Source: Candidatus Latescibacterota bacterium (GTDB taxonomy: Bacteria > Krumholzibacteriota > Krumholzibacteriia > LZORAL124-64-63). Taken from it: a DNA stretch of 42,266 nucleotides. The notes beneath the pieces are model-generated. The model made no database searches. It saw nothing but the letters and a program-made list of their open reading frames with translations, and was not told the DNA's origin. Positions 21,619 to 29,575 of this stretch are shown piece by piece. How positions within the stretch are numbered: the stretch's first letter is position 1; every line of letters begins with the position of its first letter. The stretch is from NCBI GenBank assembly GCA_030658975.1, contig JAUSBL010000129.1:1-42266 (forward strand), read 5' to 3'. Position numbers and translations under genes: made by a program.

Positions 21619-24306
21619 ATGCCAGTCCGCGCTCGCACCGTTTCCGCGCTTCGTCCGCTGATCGTCTCCGTTCTGATCATCGTCGGCCTGCTTTCGGCGA
21701 ACTCAGCCGGCGCCGCCCGCTGGTCCCGTCAGTTCCAGCCCATGGGCCTCGATGGTCCGCCCGGCTACGACGGCCAAACCTTCGTGTTGGGCGAGTGGAG
21801 CGGCGAACTGGTCGTCGGAGGCTGGTTCCAGCAGGCGGGCGGGCTGACCGCCGCGAATTTCGCGCTGTGGGACGGCGATACCTGGCGCGTGTTGGACGGC
21901 GGGCCCAACGGCACGGTGCGCGCCGTTCACGACGGCGGCCCCGACCTCTACCTGGGCGGCGAGTTCTCTCAGGTCGACGGGGACAACCAGCGGGGAGTCG
22001 CCTTCTGGGACGGTACGCTGGGCGAGTGGCGCCATCTCGGCGATCCCGGCGGCTTCGTCTACGACTTCGAGCAGTTCGGGGGGCACCTCTTGGCAGGCGG
22101 CTCCTTCTACACCGGAAGCATCTACGGCATGTACGCGCCCCTCGCCTGGCACGACCTCGAGGGCTGGCGCTACGAACTGCAGAATGTCGGCTGGGAGGGC
22201 AGCTTCAAAGCGCTCGACCTGCAGACGTGGCTGCAATCACTCTACGTGGGCGGCACCTTCTGGCTCGAGTTCCAAGATGCGAATAACCTCCTGCGCTGGG
22301 ACGGCGAGGAACTGTACCCCTTCGAACTCGACAGCACCGTCAAATGCCTGGAGCCTACCGACACGGGCCTCTACGCCGGCGGGAGCTTCGAAAACTGCAA
22401 CGGCCTGGTCTCGCACGGGCTGGTCGGGGTGGGTGAGGGCGGTTGCAGCCCGGTCGACGACCCGGGAACTCCGCGCAACGTCAACGGCCTCGACGAGGAC
22501 ATAAGCCGACCCCTGGCCGTCGCCCTGGACCACGAGGTGCGGATCTATCAGGGCTCCTGGGAGTCGCCGCTCGGCGGCGCCTTCGCCGACCAGCTCTACG
22601 CCGTGAGGTGGTACGGCGGCGATCTCTACGCCGGCGGCCTGATCCCCAACGGCATCGCGCGCTGGGACGGCGCCGCCGAACAGTGGGTGAACCTCGGCGG
22701 CGGCCTTCAGCCGAGCCACTACATCAACAGTTTGACGGTCTGGGACGGCGATCTGTACGCCGGCGGCATGTTCATCATTCCCCAGACCACGGCGGGCGTG
22801 ACCTTCTCCCACGTTGCGCGCTGGGACGGTCGTGCCTGGCTGCGTCTCGGCGCCGGCGTCAACAATTCGGTCTACGCGCTGCATCCGTTCCAGGGTTCGC
22901 TGTTCGTCGGCGGCGACTTCGATCGCGCCGGCGGCAGCCCGAGTCTGAACATCGCCCGCTGGGATGGGGAAGCCTGGCACGATATCGGCGGCGCCAACAG
23001 CCGGGTCACTTCGTTCTGTCTCCACGACGGCGACCTGGTCGCGGGAGGCTGGTTCACGTCGATCGGCGGCGTCTCGGCGTCGCGCGTCGCCGCTTTCGAC
23101 GGCGCCGATTGGCGCGCCATCGGCGGGGACATCAACGGCATCGTCGAAGCCGTCACCGTGTACCAGGGCGATCTTGTGATCGGGGGCGGCTTCGACCAGA
23201 TCGGCGGGACGCCGTTCGGCCGTGTCGCGCGCTGGGACGGCGCCGCCTGGCAACAGCTGGGCGGGGGCCTCGACAGCAAGGTCTCCGCGCTGGCGGTCTG
23301 GGAGGGTGACCTGTTCGCGGCGGGCATCTTCCTGAACGCCGCCGGCATGCCCGCCAGCGGTATCGCCCGCTGGGACGGTGCAACCTGGCAACCGCTCGGC
23401 GACGGGCTCGGCGGTATGGTCTCCGGTCGCGGCGCGCTCGCTCTGCTGTCGACTCGGGACCAGCTGCTGGTCGGCGGCGCCTTCACCCACGCCGGCGGCG
23501 CGCCCGCCGCCTGTGTGGCCGCGTGGGGCGGCGCCGGGTGGAGCGAGTTCCAGGGCGGCGTCGGGGTGGGCAGCGGCACCACCCGCGTCGAGGCGATGGC
23601 CGTCTTGGACGGGGATCTCTACCTCGGCGGCCAGTTCGGCAGCGCCGGCGGCATCCCCTCCAGCAACATCGCCCGTTGGATCGACGGCACCATCGTCGGC
23701 AATCTGCTCGCCTCGCTCGGCGCTGAAGCGGTCGTCGCTCAGCCGGGTGGCCCCGGCGCGTGGGATCGGCCGCGGGCCGTGTCGGTGTCCTGGATCCTGG
23801 CTGAGCCCGTGGCCGTCGATCGCCTGCGCCTGACCGCCGACGCGGGCGGCGAGGACTGGGACGTTCCCTTCGAGACCGATGGGTTGAACTACAGCGCCCG
23901 CGACGAGTCGCCGGCGCTCGCGACGGTTTCCCAGGCGCGCTACACGCTGCTGCACGCGGCGGAACCGGGCACCTGGTCCGTGCTGGGCGAGAAGACGGTC
24001 ACCTTCGCTTCACCGGCGACGCCCGGCGCCCCGGCGCCGAGCCTGTCCATCCGCCCGAACCCCTTCAATCCCCGCACGGAAGTGTCGTTCGAACTCGTGC
24101 AGCCGGGGACGGTCCGCGTCGCCGTGCATTCGCTGACGGGCGGTCTGGTGACGGTCCTCGTGGACGGCCCGCAGACGGCCGGTCCGCACACCGTGGCGTG
24201 GGACGGCCGCGACGCCGGCGGCCGCGAGGTCCCGGCAGGCGCCTACGTCGTGCGGATCACAACCGCGACGGGGACGAACTCGGCCAAGGTGATGGTCGTG
24301 AGGTAG
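21619..24306 (+). CDS. Secreted WDG-repeat (propeller-like) protein with NPFNP sorting tail
   Basis: 895 aa from ATG 21619 (GGGGGAGGA 5 nt upstream). A signal peptide follows a basic start (about residues 1-32, cleaved near SAGAA). Roughly a dozen or more degenerate repeats run from about 40 to 710; the unit combines a strand ending LYAGGxFxxAGG with IARWDGxxWxxLGGG and then V.ALxVxxGDL, consistent with one or more beta-propellers. After an insert domain (about 715-800), the C-terminus has SIRPNPFNPRTEVSFEL and ends with AGAYVVRITTATGTNSAKVM, a FlgD-like Ig fold used as a sorting signal in type IX systems. It is likely displayed at the cell surface or released. No enzyme motif was seen. Confidence 0.85.
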   Translation: MPVRARTVSALRPLIVSVLIIVGLLSANSAGAARWSRQFQPMGLDGPPGYDGQTFVLGEWSGELVVGGWFQQAGGLTAANFALWDGDTWRVLDGGPNGTVRAVHDGGPDLYLGGEFSQVDGDNQRGVAFWDGTLGEWRHLGDPGGFVYDFEQFGGHLLAGGSFYTGSIYGMYAPLAWHDLEGWRYELQNVGWEGSFKALDLQTWLQSLYVGGTFWLEFQDANNLLRWDGEELYPFELDSTVKCLEPTDTGLYAGGSFENCNGLVSHGLVGVGEGGCSPVDDPGTPRNVNGLDEDISRPLAVALDHEVRIYQGSWESPLGGAFADQLYAVRWYGGDLYAGGLIPNGIARWDGAAEQWVNLGGGLQPSHYINSLTVWDGDLYAGGMFIIPQTTAGVTFSHVARWDGRAWLRLGAGVNNSVYALHPFQGSLFVGGDFDRAGGSPSLNIARWDGEAWHDIGGANSRVTSFCLHDGDLVAGGWFTSIGGVSASRVAAFDGADWRAIGGDINGIVEAVTVYQGDLVIGGGFDQIGGTPFGRVARWDGAAWQQLGGGLDSKVSALAVWEGDLFAAGIFLNAAGMPASGIARWDGATWQPLGDGLGGMVSGRGALALLSTRDQLLVGGAFTHAGGAPAACVAAWGGAGWSEFQGGVGVGSGTTRVEAMAVLDGDLYLGGQFGSAGGIPSSNIARWIDGTIVGNLLASLGAEAVVAQPGGPGAWDRPRAVSVSWILAEPVAVDRLRLTADAGGEDWDVPFETDGLNYSARDESPALATVSQARYTLLHAAEPGTWSVLGEKTVTFASPATPGAPAPSLSIRPNPFNPRTEVSFELVQPGTVRVAVHSLTGGLVTVLVDGPQTAGPHTVAWDGRDAGGREVPAGAYVVRITTATGTNSAKVMVVR

Positions 24307-24313
24307 GAAAAGA

Positions 24314-24347
24314 CGATCCGCCCGATCCGGTCGGATCGGGCGGATCG
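24314..24347. terminator. Bidirectional terminator hairpin
   Basis: A 15-bp stem (24314-24328 with 24333-24347) and a GGTC loop, halfway between the convergent secreted protein and epimerase genes. There is no long T-run on either side. Confidence 0.6.
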
Positions 24348-24379
24348 CGCGTCGTCGTGCGGAAGGCGGAGTTGGCGAC

Positions 24380-25444
24380 CTAGAAGAACGCCTTCGCCAC
24401 CTTCAAAATCCCCTGCTTCCAGGGCACCCGATGCGAAACCCCCGACCGCCCCTCGAACTCCGCCAGGTGCTCCAGGTACCATCGGTAGTTGCGCACCAGC
24501 GCCTGCTTGTTCGAGTACTGCGGGTCGAACCCCAGCACCCGCTCTGCTTTCTCGATCGAGACGAAGGAGTCCTCGCTCGCGGTCTCGTAGACCCACTTGT
24601 AGAGCGGGGAGAGCTTCATGGCCTCCAGCAGCCGCAGGGTCGCGATGACCGGCCCGGCCGGGAACCCGCGGATCTTCTTGCCGAAACCCGCCTCGTCCAG
24701 CACGGCCTGGTAGTCCTCGCGCATGGTCGTGAACTCGCGGGCGCCCAGATTGAACACGTCGTCGACCTTCTCGCGCGGGCCGGTCAGGCAGAGGTGGATG
24801 CCCTGGCAGATGTCCTCGACGTCGGCCAGCTGGTAGCGGTTGCGGCCGTCGCCGATCATCGGGAAGCCCTTGCCGTCCTTGGCCCAGTCGTAGAAGAGGG
24901 CGAAGACGCCCAACCGCTCCGGTCCGATGAAGGACTTCGGGCGCACGATCGGCACGCACAGGCCGCGCGCGCGGAACTCCGCGCAGACCTGCTCGGCCTC
25001 GACCTTGCTCTCGCCGTAGGGGCCCACGCCGTGCAGGCGATCGTCCTCGAGCAGCGGGTGGTGGTCGGGGATGCCGTAGACGGCGGTCGACGAGACGTGC
25101 ACGACCCGCTCGCAGCCCGCGTCCTGCGCGGCCTGCAGCACGGTGCGGGTGCCGTCGAGGTCGGTGGAGCGGATCTCCTCGCGCGTGTAGAGGGGCAGCG
25201 CGGCGGCGGCGTGCACGACCTGCGCGCAGCCGGCGAGCGCGCGGTCCACGTCGGCGCGGTTGCGGATGTCGCCGCCGAACACGTGCACGCGCGGGTCGGT
25301 TCGCTCGGGGTAGTCGAAGGGCGCGACGTCCAGCGAGGCCACCTCGTAGCCGCGCGCGAGCAGGTAGCGCACCATGTTGATGCCGAGGAAACCGGCGCCG
25401 CCGGTGACGAGGCAGCGTGTCAGCGTGGTCGATACGGTGTTCAT
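24380..25444 (-). CDS. NAD-dependent epimerase/dehydratase family protein
   Basis: 354 aa, extended SDR family. The N-terminal Rossmann motif is TGGAGFLG (about residue 15), the catalytic pair is in VGPYGESKVEAE (Y..xK at about 143-147) with SSTAVYG before it, and the strand pattern through VVHAAAALPLYTREE is typical. The C-terminal extension (about 290-354) has KAERVLGFDPQYSNKQAL and a Trp/Tyr-rich end. The likely substrate is a nucleotide sugar or a sterol-like compound; it cannot be chosen from sequence. Transcription is opposite to the secreted protein gene; a shared terminator separates them. Confidence 0.88.
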   Translation of the reverse strand: MNTVSTTLTRCLVTGGAGFLGINMVRYLLARGYEVASLDVAPFDYPERTDPRVHVFGGDIRNRADVDRALAGCAQVVHAAAALPLYTREEIRSTDLDGTRTVLQAAQDAGCERVVHVSSTAVYGIPDHHPLLEDDRLHGVGPYGESKVEAEQVCAEFRARGLCVPIVRPKSFIGPERLGVFALFYDWAKDGKGFPMIGDGRNRYQLADVEDICQGIHLCLTGPREKVDDVFNLGAREFTTMREDYQAVLDEAGFGKKIRGFPAGPVIATLRLLEAMKLSPLYKWVYETASEDSFVSIEKAERVLGFDPQYSNKQALVRNYRWYLEHLAEFEGRSGVSHRVPWKQGILKVAKAFF

Positions 25445-25769
25445 GTCGTCGTCCTCGTCCGGGGTTGTCGTGGTTCGCGCGTTCGAACATAGGAAGGCGA
25501 TCGCCCCGGCGCCAGTTCACAACCGTTCGTTGATCGATGGGTTGCGGCTGCGAATATTCTCTGTCATGCACATGCTGCTGTTCGACTTGGATCCACACAT
25601 CCTGTGGTGACAGGGGTGTCCTGCAGGCCCTGGAGCCAGGATGGCGGAAGGGCCGGAAGGTCAAGCGAGTCGGGCACAGGATGTGCCCGACGAGCGTCCC
25701 CTGTCACCACAGGATGTGTGGATCCAAGTCGCAACACCGCATGGGCAGAGAAGATTTCCCGGCCAGAAC
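25445..25769. other. 325-bp gene-free stretch between epimerase and SMR-like genes
   Basis: No credible gene was found. It contains structured repeat copy B (25583-25731), which occupies almost half. The part next to the epimerase ATG should hold its promoter, but no clear -35/-10 pair is visible. Confidence 0.6.
25583..25731 (-). repeat. Structured repeat, copy B (97-bp core in 34-bp perfect inverted-repeat arms)
   Basis: The core is 25609-25705; read on the minus strand it aligns with copy A without gaps (79/97 identical). Including the shared GACAGGGG, the outer arms 25583-25616 and 25698-25731 form a perfect 34-bp inverted repeat. Beyond the core the arm sequence is unrelated to that of copy A. 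Inside, TCGGGCAC-loop-GTGCCCGA is intact (ATCCT loop on the minus strand), and GGCCCT/AGGGCC closes the second hairpin, also with an ATCCT loop. The 11-mer CACATCCTGTG appears both in the arm and in the first hairpin. On the minus strand it begins 38 nt after the stop of the SMR-like gene. Confidence 0.88.
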
Positions 25770-26138
25770 CTAGTTCAAACGGCTGGCGACGAGGATGACC
25801 CCCGCGACGATCAGCAGCAGACCCACGCCCTGCACGAGGTCGAGGCTTTCCCCGAGCCAGAGCGCCGACGCCGACACCACGATCACGAAGCCCGTCCCGG
25901 TCATGATCGGGTAAGCGAGTGAAACCGGGACGCGGCTCAGCACGTAGGCGTAGCTCATGACATTCACGGCGAACAAAGCGATGCCGCCCGCCACCAGCGG
26001 ATTCAGCAGGATCTGGCGCAGGGCGCCGAGGGGGTCGGCGGGATCGACCGGCCGGTCGCGCATGCCGGCGCGGATCAGCAGGTTGGCGGCGGCGTTGGCG
26101 CTCAGGGCCAGGATCAGGGCCAGGACGTGCGGCTTCAT
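25770..26138 (-). CDS. Small multidrug resistance / EamA-like four-helix membrane protein
   Basis: 122 aa with four hydrophobic segments (about 5-24, 48-67, 72-92, 98-118). The middle has the typical MSYAYVLSRVPVSLAYPIMT pattern of the SMR/DMT superfamily, and helix 4 begins GESLDLVQGVGLLLIVAG. The first helix (LALILALSANAAANLLIRAG) lacks the glutamate that couples drug/proton exchange in EmrE, so it is more like ArnE/F or half-EamA proteins that move lipid-linked or undefined substrates. GGAGG is 3 nt before the ATG; an extended -10 lies upstream. Repeat copy B lies just after its stop. Confidence 0.8.
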   Translation of the reverse strand: MKPHVLALILALSANAAANLLIRAGMRDRPVDPADPLGALRQILLNPLVAGGIALFAVNVMSYAYVLSRVPVSLAYPIMTGTGFVIVVSASALWLGESLDLVQGVGLLLIVAGVILVASRLN

Positions 26139-26167
26139 GGTCCTCCGGGGGTTGGCGACCGCCGCCG

Positions 26168-26176
26168 ATCATAACA
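26168..26176 (-). promoter_or_regulatory. Possible extended -10 of the SMR-like gene
   Basis: TGTTATGAT on the minus strand, about 30 nt before the ATG. No good -35 box is visible, as expected for extended -10 promoters. Confidence 0.35.
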
Positions 26177-26213
26177 TTCCGGCCACCGATGCGCCCTGCG
26201 CGATCTGATTCAC

Positions 26214-26241
26214 TTGACAGGATGAAAAACCGCACCATATT
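26214..26241 (+). promoter_or_regulatory. Likely promoter of the TetR/efflux operon
   Basis: TTGACA (26214-26219), 16-bp spacer, CATATT (26236-26241). A consensus -35 and a near-consensus -10, immediately upstream of the palindromic operator. Confidence 0.5.
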
Positions 26242-26249
26242 GAGCGGCG

Positions 26250-26276
26250 TGAAACGATTAAACAGATAACGTTTCA
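26250..26276. promoter_or_regulatory. Candidate TetR operator
   Basis: TGAAACG (26250-26256) and CGTTTCA (26270-26276) form a perfect inverted repeat with a 13-bp AT-rich centre, sitting at or just downstream of the predicted transcription start and 13 bp before the TetR ATG. Autoregulation of the operon is the simplest reading. Confidence 0.6.
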
Positions 26277-26289
26277 ATGTTTCGCAACG

Positions 26290-26922
26290 ATGGGATCGAT
26301 GATGCCAGTAACGCGCCAGCACGACAAGTCGCTGCAACTATATGCAGTTGCAGAGCCGTTGTTCGAGCGCTACGGCTTCCGCAAGACGACTGTGGAGGAG
26401 ATCTGCCGGGCCGCCGGGGTCTCCAAGCGGACCTTCTACGAGCTGTTCCGCGACAAGGCGGACCTGCTCACCAGGATGCTCGTCCACCTGGCCAGCGAGG
26501 CGGTGCTGGGCTGGCGGGACGCGCTGGATCCCGACCGATCGGCCATCGAGAAGATCCAGTCCTACCTCGACGGCTACGAGGCCTTCGGCCGGCGGCACCC
26601 CGCGTTCCAGAAGTGCATGCACGAATTCGACGACGGCCATTGCAGCCGCGAGTTCGAGAACCACCCCAGCGTCCAGGCCATGCGCGACGCCCTGGCCGGC
26701 GTGCTGGCCGAAGGCGTCGCGCGCGGCGAACTGCGGCCGCTGGACCCGCCGACGCTCGTGTGGATCATCGACAGCCTGCTGGACGCCATGTACTACATGT
26801 TCCCGCAGATGACCGGCCGGCCGAGCGCGCTCGAGGACCCGCTCCTGGCGAGCGAACTGCGCGCCTTCATCATCAACGGCATCCGCAACCCCGACCACGA
26901 TCCCGTACGGAGGACACGATGA
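26290..26922 (+). CDS. TetR family transcriptional regulator of the efflux operon
   Basis: 210 aa (ATG at 26290; in-frame ATGs at 26299 and 26302 are equally possible and no strong RBS decides). The N-terminal helix-turn-helix is clear: FERYGFRKTTVEEICRAAGV followed by SKRTFYELFRDKADLL (about residues 25-62). The C-terminal ligand domain has no close match that names a ligand. It is the first gene of a four-gene operon, overlapping the TolC gene by 4 nt, and most likely represses it through the palindrome at 26250-26276 until a toxic compound binds. Confidence 0.9.
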   Translation: MGSMMPVTRQHDKSLQLYAVAEPLFERYGFRKTTVEEICRAAGVSKRTFYELFRDKADLLTRMLVHLASEAVLGWRDALDPDRSAIEKIQSYLDGYEAFGRRHPAFQKCMHEFDDGHCSREFENHPSVQAMRDALAGVLAEGVARGELRPLDPPTLVWIIDSLLDAMYYMFPQMTGRPSALEDPLLASELRAFIINGIRNPDHDPVRRTR

Positions 26923-28400
26923 CCATCGGACACCTGGCGCGCGCGGCGCTGCTGGCCGCCGTCTGTCTGGGAGCGGCCTGCGCGGCGACCGCCGCCGACG
27001 AGCCGGCCCCCGCGACCCTCGACACGGGTCCCGGCCCCGTCATCGCGGCGCGCCCCGGGGCGGACGAGACCCTCGACCTCGAGACCTGCGCGCAGCGCGC
27101 GCTGGCCGGCAACGACCTGCTGCAGGCCGAGCGCTTCCGCCGTCGCGAACTCGACGGCCAGATGAAGCAGGCCCTCGCCACGGGCCTGCCGACCCTCGAC
27201 GCCACGGGCACCTGGTCGCGCGGCCGCGACCCGAGCTTCGCCCTGGACTCCAGCTTCGGCGGCGGCGGCTCGAGCAGCGCCCTGATCGACAGCCTCTTCG
27301 GCGGGTTCAGCTTCATCCCGCCGCCCGAGGACATCCCGGCCCAGACCTACTGGCGTTCGAGCCTGAACCTGAGTTGGACCCTGAACCCGATCAAGATCCT
27401 CGGCGCGATCGGCGCCGCGGGGCAGGGCATCCGGCGCCAGGACCTGGCCCTGCTGGGCGCCGTGCACCAGACCGAGCAGGACGTGGTGGCGGCCTACCAC
27501 GGCACCGTGCTGGCCGCCGAGCAGCTGGCCGCCGTCGAGGCTGAGCTCCGCAACCAGCAGGAGTTCCTGGACATCGTGCGCCTGCGCTTCGAGCTGGGGA
27601 TGGTCACCGAGCTGGACACGCTGCAGGCCGCGGTCGCGGCGGCGAACCTGTCGCCGCAGCTGCGCCAGGCGCAGCAGGGGCTGCGCACCGCCGGCGCCCG
27701 GCTCAACGCCCTGATGGGCAGCGACCCCGAGGCGCCCCTCAGCATCCGCAACGAGCAGCGCGTGGAGTCCGACGACGTGGCGCGCGCGACGGCCCTGGCC
27801 CTCGCCGCGCGCCGGCCCGACGTGCAGCAGGCCGAGGTGATGAGCGACCTGCTGCGCCAGAGCCGGCGCGTGCAGAAGTCCGAAATGCGACCCTACCTGT
27901 CGATGCTCGGCAGCTACGGCTACATCGGCCGGCGCCTGAAGGACCTCGACGACACCGGCCACGACTTCTGGAGCGCCAGCGTGGCGCTCAACGTGCCGCT
28001 GTTCGACGGCCTGCTGACCCGGGGCCTGGTCCAGCAGACCGAGGCCTCGATCCTGCGCACCGAGTCCGAGCGCAACGGCCTGCTGCGACAGGCGCGCGTC
28101 GAGGTGCTCGACCTGCTCGACGGCCGCGACGCCGCCCGCGACAACCTGCGCGCGGCCGAGCTGAACATGGCCCGCGCCGAGGACCTGCTCGAGACCAGCA
28201 TCCTGATGCTGCGGCACGGCAAGGCCGACTACCTGACCGTGCTGCAGTCCGAGGCGGAGCGCTCCCGCGCCCGCACCAACCTGATCCAGGCGCGGTACGA
28301 CGTGCTGACCACGACCGCATCCCTGAAGCGCGCCATCGGCGTCTCGCCGCTGCTGCCCCTGGCGGCGGTCGACGGGCTCGTCGCGGGAGGTTCGCAGTGA
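26919..28400 (+). CDS. TolC-family outer membrane efflux protein
   Basis: 493 aa with a signal peptide (MTIGHLARAALLAAVCLGAA, cleavage near ATAAD). Two OEP-type repeats are present, each with long coiled helices: about 60-290 (LETCAQRALAGNDLLQAERF, RLRFELGMVTELDTLQAAVA) and about 300-480 (LFDGLLTRGLVQQTEASILR, ILMLRHGKADYLTVLQSEAE). It forms the outer membrane channel of the RND pump. A Gly/Ser-rich insert (about 107-120) sits in the first beta-barrel strand pair. CGGAGGA precedes the ATG, which overlaps the TetR stop. Confidence 0.9.
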   Translation: MTIGHLARAALLAAVCLGAACAATAADEPAPATLDTGPGPVIAARPGADETLDLETCAQRALAGNDLLQAERFRRRELDGQMKQALATGLPTLDATGTWSRGRDPSFALDSSFGGGGSSSALIDSLFGGFSFIPPPEDIPAQTYWRSSLNLSWTLNPIKILGAIGAAGQGIRRQDLALLGAVHQTEQDVVAAYHGTVLAAEQLAAVEAELRNQQEFLDIVRLRFELGMVTELDTLQAAVAAANLSPQLRQAQQGLRTAGARLNALMGSDPEAPLSIRNEQRVESDDVARATALALAARRPDVQQAEVMSDLLRQSRRVQKSEMRPYLSMLGSYGYIGRRLKDLDDTGHDFWSASVALNVPLFDGLLTRGLVQQTEASILRTESERNGLLRQARVEVLDLLDGRDAARDNLRAAELNMARAEDLLETSILMLRHGKADYLTVLQSEAERSRARTNLIQARYDVLTTTASLKRAIGVSPLLPLAAVDGLVAGGSQ

Positions 28401-29575
28401 CCATCGGAACGGAGAAGACCATCATGACGACGCGCAAGCTGTTCGCCGCCGCGGCCCTGATGCTGGCCCCGGCGCTGCTGTCGACCGCGGGCTGCGGACC
28501 CAGGGGCGGCGGCGCGCCGCCGGCCGAGACCGCCCGCAACGTCCGCGTGCTGGAGCTGGACGCCACCGACCTGTCCGAGATGTTCGAGGTCTCGGGCGCG
28601 GTGCAGCCCCTGCGCGGCACCGACGTCGCCGCAGAGGAGGGCGGCACCGTGGCCGCGATCCCCCGCGACAAGGGCGCGCGCGTGGCCAAGGGGCAGACCC
28701 TCATCGAACTGGACCGCCGCCTGCTCGCGGCGGAGGCCGACGCCGCCCGCGCCGACCTGGCGCTGCAGGCCTACAACGTCGAGCAGACGCAGCGCCTGTT
28801 CGACGCCGGCAAGGTCAGCCGCGTCGAACTGCTGACCGCCGAGGCGCTGCACGGACGGTCCGCGGCCGCGGCGCGCGTCGCCGAGCTGCGGCACGAGCGG
28901 GCCGCCATCGCGGCCCCCTACGCCGGGATCGTGGCCGAGCGGTTCGTGGAGCCGGGGCAGCTGGTGGCGCCGGGCACCGTCGTGGCCCGCGTGGTCGACC
29001 CGTCCGTTCTGAAGCTCGCCGGCTGGCTGACCGAGCGCGACATCGTCTGGCTGCGCGAGGGCGCGGCGGCCGAAGTCACGCTCGACGGCGTCGCGGCCCC
29101 CGTCGCCGGGCGCGTGGCCTGGCTCGGCTTCGAGGCGGACCCGGTCACCGGCAAGTTCCCGCTGGAGATCCGGCTGGACAACCGGGACCTGTCGCTGCGG
29201 CCGGGCGTGGTCGGCCGCGCCCGCATCCACAAGCAGACCCTCGCGGGCGTGATCGCCATCCCGCGCGACGCGGTGCTCGACGCCGGCGGCGGCGCGGCGG
29301 TCTACGTCGTCGAAGGCGACCGCGCGCAGCTGCGCCGCATCGTCCTGGGCCCCGACCAGGGCCTGCTGGTGGCGGTGACCGAAGGCCTGCGCGCCGGCGA
29401 GCTGCTGGTCGTGCGCGGCCAGCGCGACCTCATCGACGGCGCGCTCGTCAAGACGGTCGAGACGGCGGGCGCCCGCGACGGCAGCCTCGCCGGCGACCCC
29501 GCCGCGACCACCGAGGCCGGCGCCGCGACGCGCGCCGCCCCGGCGGCGGCTCCCGCGACGGAGGCCGCGCGATGA
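28397..29575 (+). CDS. RND efflux periplasmic adaptor (membrane fusion) lipoprotein
   Basis: 392 aa from GTG 28397 (GGGAGG 6 nt upstream, GTGA overlap with the TolC stop); ATG 28424 with GGAG is an alternative. The lipobox LLSTAGC predicts a lipidated, inner-membrane-anchored periplasmic protein. Order: beta-barrel strand, lipoyl half (GGTVAAIPRDKGARVAKGQT), short hairpin (about 95-160), second lipoyl half (IAAPYAGIVAERFVEPGQLV), then beta-barrel and membrane-proximal domains (to about 345). The last about 45 residues are a low-complexity Ala/Thr tail (AAPAAAPATEAAR). It links the TolC channel to the RND pump. Confidence 0.92.
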   Translation: MTIGTEKTIMTTRKLFAAAALMLAPALLSTAGCGPRGGGAPPAETARNVRVLELDATDLSEMFEVSGAVQPLRGTDVAAEEGGTVAAIPRDKGARVAKGQTLIELDRRLLAAEADAARADLALQAYNVEQTQRLFDAGKVSRVELLTAEALHGRSAAAARVAELRHERAAIAAPYAGIVAERFVEPGQLVAPGTVVARVVDPSVLKLAGWLTERDIVWLREGAAAEVTLDGVAAPVAGRVAWLGFEADPVTGKFPLEIRLDNRDLSLRPGVVGRARIHKQTLAGVIAIPRDAVLDAGGGAAVYVVEGDRAQLRRIVLGPDQGLLVAVTEGLRAGELLVVRGQRDLIDGALVKTVETAGARDGSLAGDPAATTEAGAATRAAPAAAPATEAAR

